Positions 8,206 to 16,016 of a stretch of DNA of 29,757 nt are shown here, piece by piece. The DNA is from JBHFEI01 sp041928815 (GTDB lineage Bacteria > Pseudomonadota > Alphaproteobacteria > Rhizobiales > Rhizobiaceae). The translations under genes and the position numbers were made by a program. How positions within the stretch are numbered: the first letter of the stretch is position 1; each line of letters begins with the position of its first letter. The stretch spans positions 1-29,757 of the forward strand of contig NZ_JBHFEI010000027.1 in the NCBI RefSeq assembly GCF_041928815.1, written 5' to 3'. The notes beneath the pieces were generated by a model. That model made no database searches and was not told the origin of the DNA. It saw nothing but the letters and a program-made list of their open reading frames with translations.

Positions 8206-8258
8206 CCCCTGCCGGCTGCGCCGCCATTCCTCGCGGTGCAAGAAAGTATCTTCGCGCC

Positions 8259-8298
8259 GCCCTTCACTTCGTTTCGGCCCTCCGGGTGCGGTCCGATC
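8259..8298 (+). repeat. Leader element copy B (upstream of DUF736)
   Basis: Begins GCCCTTCACTTCGTTTCGGC and continues CCGGGTGCGGTCC, matching copies A and C. It lies 110 bases before the DUF736 start. Similarity to copy C extends about 60 bases upstream (AAACTTTC at 8196 versus AAAGTTTTC at 9892, and a shared CCTCGCG tract). Confidence 0.55.
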
Positions 8299-8368
8299 GT
8301 CCCCGGCCTTTGCGACTGCCATCGAGACCGCACTGGAGCGGCCCGATTGAGCAAAAGGGAATATCGAC

Positions 8369-8677
8369 ATGGCTACCATCGGCACTTTCACCTCCACCGA
8401 AAACGGCTTCACCGGCTCCATCCGCACACTCGCCCTCAACGTCAAGGCCCGCATCGCCCGCGTCGAGAACCCCTCGGACAAGGGCCCGCAGTTCCGCATC
8501 TTCGCCGGCAGCGTAGAACTGGGCGCGGCCTGGCAGAAGCGCTCCGAACAGGACCGCGACTACCTCTCGGTCAAGCTCGACGATCCGAGCTTCCCCTCCC
8601 CGATCTACGCGACCCTCACCGAGGTCGAAGGTGAAGACGGCTACCAGCTGATCTGGTCCCGCCCAAACCGTGACTGA
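8369..8677 (+). CDS. DUF736 family protein
   Basis: A 102-residue protein matching DUF736 over its full length: MATIGTFTSTENGFTGSIRT at the start, a central FRIFAGSVELGAAWQKRS and a C-terminal DYLSVKLDDPSFPSPIYATL followed by the LIWSRPNR end. DUF736 proteins are compact beta-rich proteins of unknown function, very common on alphaproteobacterial plasmids and integrative elements and often near ArdC or conjugation genes. AAGGGA upstream supports the start. A perfect GC hairpin follows the stop. Confidence 0.9.
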   Translation: MATIGTFTSTENGFTGSIRTLALNVKARIARVENPSDKGPQFRIFAGSVELGAAWQKRSEQDRDYLSVKLDDPSFPSPIYATLTEVEGEDGYQLIWSRPNRD

Positions 8678-8687
8678 GACGGACAAG

Positions 8688-8720
8688 GCCCCGCCGGGAA
8701 CGGCGGGGCTGTCGTCTTCT
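8688..8720 (+). terminator. Terminator after DUF736 gene
   Basis: A perfect 9-bp stem GCCCCGCCG/CGGCGGGGC (8688-8696 with 8701-8709) has a GGAA loop and is followed by a T/C-rich stretch. Confidence 0.7.
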
Positions 8721-8777
8721 CTCGACACCCCAGTCGGAGGCAGGCATAGAGCTCGTCTCCGGCTTTTTGAATGACAC
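8716..8777 (+). repeat. Terminator-like repeat, copy 1
   Basis: This segment contains a stem (8732-8741 with 8754-8763) with two G-U pairs and then TTTTT. It is a diverged duplicate of 9284-9346; both share TCTTCTCTC, AGGCAT, GAGC and GTCTCCGGCTTTTT. The two copies bracket the DUF1127 gene. Confidence 0.6.
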
Positions 8778-8920
8778 GACGGGCCAAGGGCAAGGTGGCT
8801 CGGATGCCGTGGTGGTTTCACAGATGGCGCCAATTAACCAGCCCCGCAAATTGCGTATGCCTTCTTTTTGGGCGAAGAAATGCCCATATAGTGATCATCA
8901 AAATCTCAAAGGTGACTAAG

Positions 8921-9058
8921 ATGAAAATCGCTGAACGGCTGAAGAAAGCCATCGCAGATCGCCGCGCTATTCGCGAACTGTCCGTCCTTGACGATCGCCC
9001 GTTGAACGACATCGGCCTGGTGCGTGGGAATATTCGCAGCACAGTCCGCGGACTGTAA
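8921..9058 (+). CDS. DUF1127 small protein
   Basis: A 45-residue protein whose C-terminal half has the DUF1127 signature: RELSVLDDRPLNDIGLVRG. Alphaproteobacterial DUF1127 proteins of this size are arginine-rich; some have been linked to RNA turnover and to phosphate or carbon metabolism. AGGTGA upstream of the ATG at 8921 supports this start; longer in-frame starts upstream have no ribosome site. It has its own terminator directly downstream and is bracketed by duplicated terminator-like repeats, so it is an independent and possibly inserted unit. Confidence 0.85.
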   Translation: MKIAERLKKAIADRRAIRELSVLDDRPLNDIGLVRGNIRSTVRGL

Positions 9059-9084
9059 GTACGTCGATACTGACGATCAAAAAT

Positions 9085-9111
9085 GGGCCGCGCAAATGCG
9101 GCCCTTTTTTT
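9085..9111 (+). terminator. Intrinsic terminator of DUF1127 gene
   Basis: GGGCCGC (9085-9091) pairs with GCGGCCC (9098-9104) and is followed by seven T residues. This is a textbook Rho-independent terminator. Confidence 0.9.
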
Positions 9112-9565
9112 GTACTTGCCGTTTGCCCGTGCGATTTAGGCGACCGGGCTGCCGCATGCCTCGATATCTTCGATCCAGGCCATGGTGACGGTCGTCGCGG
9201 CGAAGACGATAGCCAGCCCAGCCGGTCGACCCCACAATTTGGTTGAAACGATCTCGACCCCATCCGGCGCGTCGCCGTTTTATCTTCTCTCAGTCCTAAG
9301 CCGGAGACAGGCATCGAGCCCGTCTCCGGCTTTTTGGTGCCACACGAGAGGGTGGGATAGCTGCTCAGATCTAGGAATTGTGCCGCTCGGCGATACCGGC
9401 TTCAAGGACTTCGGCCCCTCCAAATTTCTCTCCACGCCGTTCCACTCTGTTTCGACAAATTCGGTTCCTCCGTGCGCCGGCGCTGCCGGTCGCTGACGCG
9501 ATCCTGGACCCCGCCATCCCCTCCCGGCTGCTGTCGTCGTCTTTCACACTCACGGAGATCAGACG
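9112..9565. other. Gene-poor interval with possible minus-strand remnant
   Basis: No complete gene is supported. On the minus strand, 9139-9280 can be read as a short fragment ending AGLAIVFAATTVTMAWIEDI and then ACGSPVA before a stop. It resembles the end of a small membrane protein but lacks a credible start. The second terminator-like repeat is at 9284-9346. The rest is the leader of the 9566 gene. Confidence 0.35.
9284..9346 (+). repeat. Terminator-like repeat, copy 2
   Basis: A perfect 10-bp stem AGCCGGAGAC (9299-9308) with GTCTCCGGCT (9322-9331) is followed by TTTT. It works as a terminator on the plus strand and is the better-paired copy of the repeat at 8716-8777. Confidence 0.7.
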
Positions 9566-9736
9566 ATGACCTACGCCCTGGAAATCCAAATCGAAGAACT
9601 GCGCGCCGAGCTTGGCAACGCATGGGACGCTGGCGAGCGCCGCCAGATCAAGGTCGAATTGGAATGCGCTCAGGCCGAACTGGCCGTCATCATGGCCGAG
9701 CAGGACGGGCGCCTTGAGGCGGAGCCGCCGTTCTGA
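9566..9736 (+). CDS. Small conserved helical protein (56 residues)
   Basis: MTYALEIQIEELRAELGN opens an almost entirely helical, acidic 56-residue protein with repeated E/L/A heptad-like spacing, so a short coiled coil is likely. GGAG 10 bases before the ATG supports the start. I recall similar tiny proteins on rhizobial replicons, all of unknown function. No DNA-binding or membrane motif is visible. Confidence 0.6.
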   Translation: MTYALEIQIEELRAELGNAWDAGERRQIKVELECAQAELAVIMAEQDGRLEAEPPF

Positions 9737-10043
9737 TCGACACACCCTGCAAAACATGTCTCTTTTTTTTACACCTGCCAACCTGTTCATCCGCTTGGCT
9801 CAATCACCGACGTTGCATTTTTCCTTGCCGACAGAGGCTATCGACACCGGGGATGTTGCGGGTCGGTCGTCGGGCAGCAACCCGTCGTCGCCAAAGTTTT
9901 CCCCGCCGCTTCGCGCCTCCTCGCGCAGCAAAACTCAGGTGCCGCCAGGTCCTCCGCTTCGCTGCGGCCTAACCGGTGCAGCCCTCCTCGTCCCAGCCCG
10001 CGGCCTATCCCCGCGATATCCGCAATCGACAAGGAGAAATCAC
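9737..10043 (+). other. 307-bp leader of the 10044 gene
   Basis: No gene is seen. It includes a T run at 9767-9773 that may end transcription of the 9566 gene without a strong stem, a region (9891-9990) related to the DUF736 leader, and the ribosome site AAGGAG at 10031-10036. Confidence 0.4.
9949..9988 (+). repeat. Leader element copy C (upstream of 10044 gene)
   Basis: Begins GTCCTCCGCTTCGCTGCGGC and continues CCGGTGCAGCCC, matching copies A and B at nearly every conserved position. It lies 95 bases before the downstream start. Confidence 0.55.
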
Positions 10044-10217
10044 ATGCAACGTCTCGCCCAATATCTCGCAGCCACCGGCCGCCAGCTTCGCAACCTCGCC
10101 AAGGTGATCTGTCACTTCTTCCGCAAGGGCAAGCTCGGCCTAAAACTTGCGATCAAGATCCCGTTCTTCATCGAAATCGAGATTGCCTTCGAACACGACG
10201 GTACACGCCGACGCTGA
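10044..10217 (+). CDS. Small basic/hydrophobic protein (57 residues)
   Basis: The 57-residue protein has a basic helix (RQLRNLAKVICHFFRKGKLG) and then a hydrophobic LKLAIKIPFFIEIEIAFEH segment that could be a membrane-associated strand or helix. AAGGAG seven bases upstream fixes the start. I recognise no family. The strong ribosome site, the shared leader element and the hairpin directly downstream indicate a real gene. Confidence 0.6.
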   Translation: MQRLAQYLAATGRQLRNLAKVICHFFRKGKLGLKLAIKIPFFIEIEIAFEHDGTRRR

Positions 10218-10225
10218 TGGCATCA

Positions 10226-10255
10226 CTGACCGGCCCGCCGCAGTGGGCCGGTCAG
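10226..10255. terminator. Bidirectional hairpin between convergent genes
   Basis: A perfect 11-bp stem (10226-10236 with 10245-10255) lies between the 10044 gene and the convergent thermonuclease remnant, overlapping the latter's stop codon. There is no T run on either side, so termination strength is uncertain. Confidence 0.55.
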
Positions 10256-10557
10256 CACCACGGTTGCTGCCGGCCCACCCAAGTCCGGGCCAAGCCTTCC
10301 GACACCAGGAGATCGCCGAGGCTCTTTCCATTCCGTATGAGAACACGGAGTTTACGACCGTATCGGTCTTTGTCACGGCCGGGCCAGGCGTGAAGCTCGA
10401 ATGGCGCCAGATTGACCAACTCGATCAGCCGCGCCGTGGCGCGCCGTCCGAGTGCCAGTTCAGACGCACATTTGGGATCGGTGACCTCAGGCGCATCGAT
10501 ATCGGCAACACGGATTTTTTCGCCTCTGATCCAGAGCGTGTCTCCATCGACTGTCAA
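10252..10557 (-). pseudogene. 5'-truncated thermonuclease (SNase-like)
   Basis: A staphylococcal-nuclease-like (thermonuclease family) domain of about 101 residues. It shows VDGDT near the start, KIRVADIDAPEV (the conserved Arg and Asp-Ala-Pro-Glu), CASELALGRRAT and DRYGRKLRVLI, ending GRQQPWC. These carry the catalytic Arg/Asp/Glu set. Family proteins usually begin with a signal peptide or membrane anchor before the VDGDT strand. Here the frame runs back only to NIPSR and then into the end of the IS21 element, so the N-terminal export signal and promoter have been lost. The TTG at 10557 is a poor start. A secreted or periplasmic nuclease is the likely original role. Confidence 0.65.
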
Positions 10558-10688
10558 TCGGCTCGGAATGTTGACCCCTTATCGGCGTCCAATCTTCACC
10601 CCCCTGTAGGCGATCAGCGCTTGGCCTGCCCGGCGCTGGCCGGGGTTGCAGAGGGTAGGCCAAGTGCGGGTTATGAGTATCTTCGGCT

Positions 10689-11423
10689 TTAGCTTTGAGA
10701 GCGGTTCTTGAAGCGCCAGGACTCGTTTCCGGTTTCCACGATCTCGCAGTGATGGGTCAGGCGGTCGAGGAGAGCTGTCGTCATCTTGGCGTCACCGAAC
10801 ACCGACGGCCATTCGCCGAAGGCAAGGTTGGTTGTGACGATGACCGAGGTGCGCTCGTAGAGCCTGCTGATAAGGTGGAAGAGGAGCTGACCTCCGGCCT
10901 GCGCGAACGGTAGATAGCCGAGTTCGTCGAGGATGATGAAGTCGAGGCGCGTGAGGTAGTCCGCCGTCCGCCCTTGCTTGCCGTTGCGCGTTTCTGTTTC
11001 CAACCGATTGACCAGATCGACGACATTGAAGAAGCGGCCACGTGTGCTGTTGCGGATGAGAGCACGGGCAATCGCGATGGCCAGATGGCTCTTGCCGGTT
11101 CCCGTGCCGCCGACGAGGACGACGTTGCGCTGGTCGGCCACAAAGGTGCCGGTAGCCAGTTCTCGGACCAGGGGTTCATTCACGGGCGTGTCGGCAAAGT
11201 CGAAGTCGTCGATGTCCTTGGCGAGTGGCAGTTTGGCTATGCTGAGCTGATAGCGAATGGACCGGGCCTGTTTCTCGGCGATCTCCGACTGCAGGAGATC
11301 ACCGACGATGCGCGGTGGCTCGTGCTGCCGTTTGATGCCGTTTCCCATGACGTCGTCATAAGCGCTGCGCATTCCGTAGAGCTTCAGCGTGCTCATCAGT
11401 TCGAGAACCTGCGTGCGTTCCAT
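10689..11423 (-). CDS. istB: IS21 transposition helper ATPase IstB
   Basis: A 244-residue AAA+ ATPase of the DnaA-like IstB family that assembles the IstA strand-transfer complex. The N-terminal IstB domain is followed by Walker A GGTGTGKSHL (about 104-113), Walker B FIILDELGYLP (about 162-172) and sensor TTNLAFGEW. Length is normal for the family. The ATG at 11423 overlaps the istA stop (TGATG), and AGGAGGG lies upstream inside istA, so translation is coupled. A TTG directly before the ATG is an alternative start. Confidence 0.95.
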   Translation of the reverse strand: MERTQVLELMSTLKLYGMRSAYDDVMGNGIKRQHEPPRIVGDLLQSEIAEKQARSIRYQLSIAKLPLAKDIDDFDFADTPVNEPLVRELATGTFVADQRNVVLVGGTGTGKSHLAIAIARALIRNSTRGRFFNVVDLVNRLETETRNGKQGRTADYLTRLDFIILDELGYLPFAQAGGQLLFHLISRLYERTSVIVTTNLAFGEWPSVFGDAKMTTALLDRLTHHCEIVETGNESWRFKNRSQS

Positions 11424-12934
11424 CAACTTGCCCTCCTGAGCCTGTCGTAACGGGCGCAGTCGGCGACCGGCTCATGGGCAAGCCGAAGCGCATCCGGGAT
11501 TTGCAGGGTTGCAGCGGGAGCCGGATCGCGGCTTCGCGCCAGAATGTTGATGATCACCGAGGCCGAGCAGACGCCGTGATCGAGCGCTTCCTGGCAGGCA
11601 GCCTCAACGGCTGCGAGATCATCGGCGGGAACGCATCCGAGTATGGTGACCATCTGTCGATCACCGTCATCAACGCTCTTCAACCTCTTGCGGACCTTCT
11701 CCATCGCGGCTGGCAAAACCCATTCCCGGAAGGGAGCACCGTTGCGCAAGGCACCGGGTTTGCGAGCGAGGACAGGGACATAGTGCCAGGGATCATAGAC
11801 GGTCTCGCCACGGCCGAAGCTGCGCTGATGTTCCGCGACCGTCACACCATCCTGCTTGATGACGATCCGGTCCGCATAGGCATGGACCTCGACGGGGCGG
11901 CCGACGGCAGTCGATAGAACCGAGTATTTGTTGTTGTCGAAGCGAACAGTGCATGTCTTCGACACCGAGGCCGGAACGCTGTGGAAACCATCGAATGGGC
12001 CAACGTAATGCACAAGGCACCCACGTTCGGCTTCGAACATCTGCCAGATCGTCTGCGCCGTCTGTTCGGGATGGCTATGGGCCTTGGCATAGGCAACGCA
12101 TTTGTCGAGCAGCCAGACATTCAGTTCCTCCAGGCTTTTGACCCTGAGGCGCGGCGTGAAGAACCGCTCGCGCACAAGGCTGACCTGGTTCTCGACCTGT
12201 CCTTTCTCCCACCCGGATGCTGGCGTGCAGGCTACGGGGTGGACGAGATAATGGCTGCACATCTGCAGGAAACGGCGATTGTAGAGCCGCTCCTTGCCGA
12301 TAAAGACGGCCTCGACCGCCGTCTTCATGTTGTCGTAGATGCCGCGCGTGCAGGTGCCACGGAAGAAGTCGAAGGCCTTGTCGTGCGCGTCGAACACCAT
12401 CTCCTGGCTCTCGCGCATGTACGCCCGTGCGAACATCATCCGGCTGTGGCAGAGCCGGACATGGGCGACCTTCACCGTGGTTGTCACGCCCTGGATCAGG
12501 ACGATCTCATGGCTCCAGTCGAACTGATAAGCCTCGCCGGGTGCATAGTAGAGCGGCACGTAGGCTTCGGCCGTCACGGCCCCTCGATCCTTCGACCATC
12601 CCTTCGCATAGCGCCGGATCGCATCGTAGCTGCCATCGTAGCCCAGCGCCCGAAGCTCTTCGTAAATCCGGATCAGCGTCAGTCGTTCACGAGATGGCTT
12701 GCCTTCGTTCGCGGCCAGGAAGCGCTCTATCTCAGCCTTCCAGGCCCCGGTCTTCGGAAGCGGCTGCCGTTCGCGCTCGTAGGAAAAGTCCGTCTGATCA
12801 GATCGCAGTATCTTGCGAACTGTGTTGCGGGAAACATGCAACTCCCGGACGATCCTCTTCACCGACCAGCCCTGAACATGGAAGGCTCGACGAACACGCG
12901 CAATCGTATCCACTCGCTTCAACTCCCCCTCCAT
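11423..12934 (-). CDS. istA: IS21 transposase IstA
   Basis: A 503-residue DDE transposase. An N-terminal helix-turn-helix (about 23-43, WSVKRIVRELHVSRNTVRKI) precedes the rve integrase core. The catalytic acidic residues are visible in YQFDWSHE (Asp139), RGIYDNMKTAV (Asp201) and GWEKGQVEN (Glu248). A C-terminal Mu-transposase-like beta domain (about 320-370) follows. Full length, with no frameshift. It is first in the istAB operon and ends overlapping istB. No interruption is seen, so the element may still be active. Confidence 0.95.
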   Translation of the reverse strand: MEGELKRVDTIARVRRAFHVQGWSVKRIVRELHVSRNTVRKILRSDQTDFSYERERQPLPKTGAWKAEIERFLAANEGKPSRERLTLIRIYEELRALGYDGSYDAIRRYAKGWSKDRGAVTAEAYVPLYYAPGEAYQFDWSHEIVLIQGVTTTVKVAHVRLCHSRMMFARAYMRESQEMVFDAHDKAFDFFRGTCTRGIYDNMKTAVEAVFIGKERLYNRRFLQMCSHYLVHPVACTPASGWEKGQVENQVSLVRERFFTPRLRVKSLEELNVWLLDKCVAYAKAHSHPEQTAQTIWQMFEAERGCLVHYVGPFDGFHSVPASVSKTCTVRFDNNKYSVLSTAVGRPVEVHAYADRIVIKQDGVTVAEHQRSFGRGETVYDPWHYVPVLARKPGALRNGAPFREWVLPAAMEKVRKRLKSVDDGDRQMVTILGCVPADDLAAVEAACQEALDHGVCSASVIINILARSRDPAPAATLQIPDALRLAHEPVADCARYDRLRRAS

Positions 12935-12993
12935 CCGCCAGCAAAAGACGGATGGTCAGACGAAACAGGTGGGGGGTCAAAATTGGACGCCGG

Positions 12994-15309
12994 TCACCCC
13001 GCCAGAGGGGTCAATATTCCACGCCGAAACACAACGTAATATTCGCGCTTTGGCAATGCGGTCGCGACAATCTCGATCTGCCGCTCCTTAAAGCCGATGC
13101 GCTCGTAGAACTCGCGGGTGCCCGGCTCGCGCGCCGCCCCGTTCGGCAGGCAAATCTTGGTCGGGCAGCTTTCTTTCAGCACGTCGATAATGCCGGAGCG
13201 CTCGGCGTCCGAGATCGACTGGGTGGCAAGCACGACCGCGCAATTCGCCTTTCGCAGCACCTTCAGCCATTCGCGGATCTTGTCGCGGAACAGCGGATGG
13301 CCGAGCATTAGCCAGGCTTCGTCGAGGATGATCAGGCTTGGAGCGCCGGTAAGCCTCTTCTCCACCCGGCGAAACAGGTAGGTGAGGACGGGCACGAGAT
13401 TGCGCTCGCCCATGTTCATCAGTTCTTCGACCTCGAAGCACTGGAAGGCGCCGAGCGTCAGGCCGTCCTCTTCCGCATCGAGAAGCTGACCCATCGGCCC
13501 GTCAACCGTGTAGTGGTGAAGCGCGTCCTTGATTTCGCGCATCTGCACACCACTGACAAAATCAGACAACGAGCGGCCGCGCGATTGTGCCATCAGCGCG
13601 ATCTGCTTCGAGATCGCATTGCGATGATCCGGTGTTACCGTGACGCCCTGCAGACCGACCAGCGTTTCCAGCCATCCCGACGCCCAGGCGCGATCGCCGT
13701 CGGTGGACAGTTCCGACAGCGGGCAGAAAGAGAGTGCCGGCGATCCCACCACCCCTTCTCTGCTTGCGTCGCCGCCGATCTCGTAATGATCGCCGCCAAC
13801 GGCCAGCGTTAGCGGCAGCATCGATCGGCCCTTGTCGAAGGCAAAGAGCTGGGCCTCTTGGTAGCGCCGGAACTGTGCAGCGATCAGCGCCAGCAGCGTC
13901 GACTTGCCCGAACCCGTCGGCCCAAAAATCAGGGTGTGACCGACGTCGTCGACATGCAGGTTCAGCCGGAACGGTGTCGAACCGCTGGCGACCTGCATCA
14001 GCGGCGGCGAGCCGGCCGGATAAAAGGGGCATCGCGCCACCGGGCTCCCGGACCAGACCGAGTTCAACGGCACAAGGTCGGCGAGATTGCGGGTGTTGAT
14101 CAGCGGCTCGCGAATATTGGCATAGGAAACGCCTGGCAGGCTGCCGAGAAACGCATCCGTCGCATTCAGCGTCTCGATCCGGGCGCCAAACCCTTCGGCC
14201 TGGATCAGCCGGCGGATCGCTTCGCACTTTTCCTGTAGGCGCAGTTGGTCGTCATCGAAGAGCACGATGACCGGTGTGTAGTAGCCGTAAGAGACAAGCT
14301 GCGAGGCGGCTTCCGCGATAGCATCCTCTGATTCCGCCACCATCAGCATGGCATCCTGATCAAGCGAGCGGCTCTGGGTCTGGAACAACTGATCGAAGAA
14401 GGGCCGGACCTTCTGCTGCCACTTCTTGCGGGTGCGCTCGAGCCGCACGCGGGCTTCCTGTTCATCGAGAAACACGAAGCGGCTTGACCAGCGATAGGTG
14501 AGTGGCATGAGATCGAGGGAATTGAGAATACCCGGCCAGCTTTCGGCGGGCAGGCCGTCGATCGCCACCACACCGAGGAAGCGGTTCTCGATGGTCGGTG
14601 TCAGGCCATGCTGCAACTCGGCCGTGACCAGCCAGTCAAGGTACATGGGAATTTCGGGCAAGCGTACAGGATGGTTTTCACCTGTGACGCAAAAGCGGAT
14701 GAACTGGAAAAGCTCGTCATAGCGCGCAACCCGAAAGCCGCCGCGCTCCTCGGTCTCCTCCGTCACCATGCGCCGGATCGTCACGACGTTGGCGAGATAT
14801 TGTTCGACCTCACGGATCGACGTCCGAAAACTATCGAGCGCGCTTTCGGCATAGGTCGCGGATCGACTGCCCGCATCGGCATAGACATAGCGGGTCAGCC
14901 CTGAGCGCCGCGGCTCGGGCGGCCTCCAGGTCAGGATCAGCGCATGGCGGCTCTCGAAATGCCCACGCTCCCGTTCAAAATGCGCCCGGCGCTCCGCATC
15001 GATCGCGCGCGTAACAGGATCGGGGAAATGGCAGTCAGCCTCAGTCGCATAGTCGGTCGTCGGCACGCGGGCGGCCTCGATCTGTATCATCCAGCCGGAG
15101 CCAAGACGCGACAGGATGGCGTTGATCTGCCGGGTGACCTCGTTGCGCTCGGCGTCGGTCGAGCTCTCACTGTCCGGTCCGGCGAAATACCAGCCGGCCA
15201 TGAGGCTCCCGTCCTTCAGGAGCATGATACCGTTGTCGACTAGGCCGGCATAGGGGACGAGGTCGGCAAAGGAAGGACCGGATTGCCGGAAGCGATTGAG
15301 GGCTACCAT
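12994..15309 (-). pseudogene. trbE: trbE, 3'-truncated conjugal transfer ATPase
   Basis: TrbE is the VirB4-type ATPase of the Ti-plasmid-like mating-pair apparatus, energising pilus assembly at the inner membrane. The N-terminal region (FADLVPYAGLVDNGIMLLKDGSL) is intact, as are Walker A GPTGSGKST (about residues 461-469) and Walker B LIILDEAWLM (about 657-666) with the ATQS motif. After about residue 763 (YYVVFRRG) the frame enters IS21 sequence and stops, giving 771 residues against roughly 810-820 normally. The missing C-terminal 50 or so residues and the lack of downstream trb genes make function doubtful. It starts with ATG 10 bases after trbD. Confidence 0.85.
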
Positions 15310-15319
15310 TCACAGAACC

Positions 15320-15619
15320 TCAATATCGCCGCCAGGGCGTCGAAGTCGCCCGGTACGAGGATTTGTAGGAAACATGCCGCAGATAAACGCGGCGCATCAG
15401 CGGATCGGATTTGGCCATCATGCGAAGGGCGGCGATGGCAACGAGCCAGAGCGCCAGACCGAAGATCGCCGCATACCAGGTGAGCACGACGAAGATCAGA
15501 ATGATGGCGGCAAGGCCGCTTAGCAGAACCAGCTCCCGATCGGCACCCATCAGCAGATTGGGGCGCGAGAGGGCACGGTGGATCCGCGAGCGCGAAAGAT
15601 TGGAGCCGGTCTCAGCCAC
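15320..15619 (-). CDS. trbD: Conjugal transfer protein TrbD
   Basis: A 99-residue VirB3-like inner-membrane protein of the trb type IV secretion system. It has a short cytoplasmic N terminus (SRSRIHRALSRPNLLMGADR), a long hydrophobic segment (about 29-62) that forms one or two membrane helices, and a basic tail. It starts with GTG inside the trbC 3' end (8-base overlap) and runs into trbE after a 10-base gap, as in Ti-plasmid trb operons. Expected partner: TrbE. Confidence 0.9.
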   Translation of the reverse strand: MAETGSNLSRSRIHRALSRPNLLMGADRELVLLSGLAAIILIFVVLTWYAAIFGLALWLVAIAALRMMAKSDPLMRRVYLRHVSYKSSYRATSTPWRRY

Positions 15620-16016
15620 GAGCCCCCTCCCCTGCCCGCGGAGAGATCGCAGACTGTGCGATGGCCCGGGTCTGGGTCACCGGTTCGACACTGCCGATCG
15701 TGGCACCCGTTGCGCCAAACAGGCCGACGATCTGTGTCGCACCCAGCAGAACGCCGCCGACAAGCGCAATGTAGCAAAGCCGTCGCGCGAAATCGTTGAG
15801 TTCACCACCAAAGATCAGCATGCCGCCGGCGATGGCCACCGCTGCCAGTGCAATGAACCCGGCCACCGGTCCCGTGATCGACTGCTGGATCTGCTGTAGC
15901 GGCGACTCCCAGGGCAGCCCACCGCCGCCCGACGAGGCGATGGCCGGCGATGCAAGAACGATCACTCCAATCAAGGCGACGGCGCCGGTCAGTGCATGAT
16001 GATGCTTAGGCTGCAT
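15612..16016 (-). CDS. trbC: Conjugal transfer prepilin TrbC
   Basis: A 134-residue VirB2-like pilin precursor. From the ATG at 16016 it has a basic N terminus (MQPKHHH), a signal-peptide helix ending near SPAIASS (about 25-31), then two hydrophobic helices (about 48-70 and 83-100). The start is chosen for its AGGA ribosome site, normal length and 11-base overlap with trbB; upstream in-frame starts would run far into trbB. TrbC is cleaved and cyclised in related systems to form the pilus subunit. Confidence 0.9.
   Translation of the reverse strand: MQPKHHHALTGAVALIGVIVLASPAIASSGGGGLPWESPLQQIQQSITGPVAGFIALAAVAIAGGMLIFGGELNDFARRLCYIALVGGVLLGATQIVGLFGATGATIGSVEPVTQTRAIAQSAISPRAGEGARG

Larger units (their letters stand above)
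7726..8368. other. Region between ardC and DUF736 gene
   Basis: No plus-strand gene is supported. The minus strand carries one credible 58-residue gene (7740-7916) and one doubtful overlapping frame (7852-8205). The plus strand at 8193-8298 is the long leader of the DUF736 gene and includes element copy B. Plus-strand open frames across this interval lack ribosome sites and look like shadows. Confidence 0.4.
10572..13013 (-). mobile_element. IS21-family insertion sequence
   Basis: An element of about 2.44 kb with istA and istB in tandem. The proposed ends read TGACCCCT (10572) and AGGGGTCA (13013), fitting the TG...CA rule of the family. A second internal repeat pair, CGGCGTCCAAT plus a C run, occurs at 10583-10604 and inverted at 12971-12992 with two mismatches, as expected for IS21 multiple terminal repeats. 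Similarity between the ends extends outward by a few bases (GGAAT), so the exact ends are uncertain by up to 8 bp. No target duplication is visible: the flanks are a truncated thermonuclease and a truncated trbE, which suggests deletion or recombination after insertion. Confidence 0.85.

Noticed and set aside
7765..8634. Plus-strand frame of 289 codons spanning ardC to DUF736
   Set aside because: It overlaps the DUF736 gene in another frame, lacks a ribosome site and reads through the leader repeat.
11981..13039. Long plus-strand frame (352 codons) opposite istA
   Set aside because: Mirror frame of the clearly recognisable istA transposase; no family motifs.
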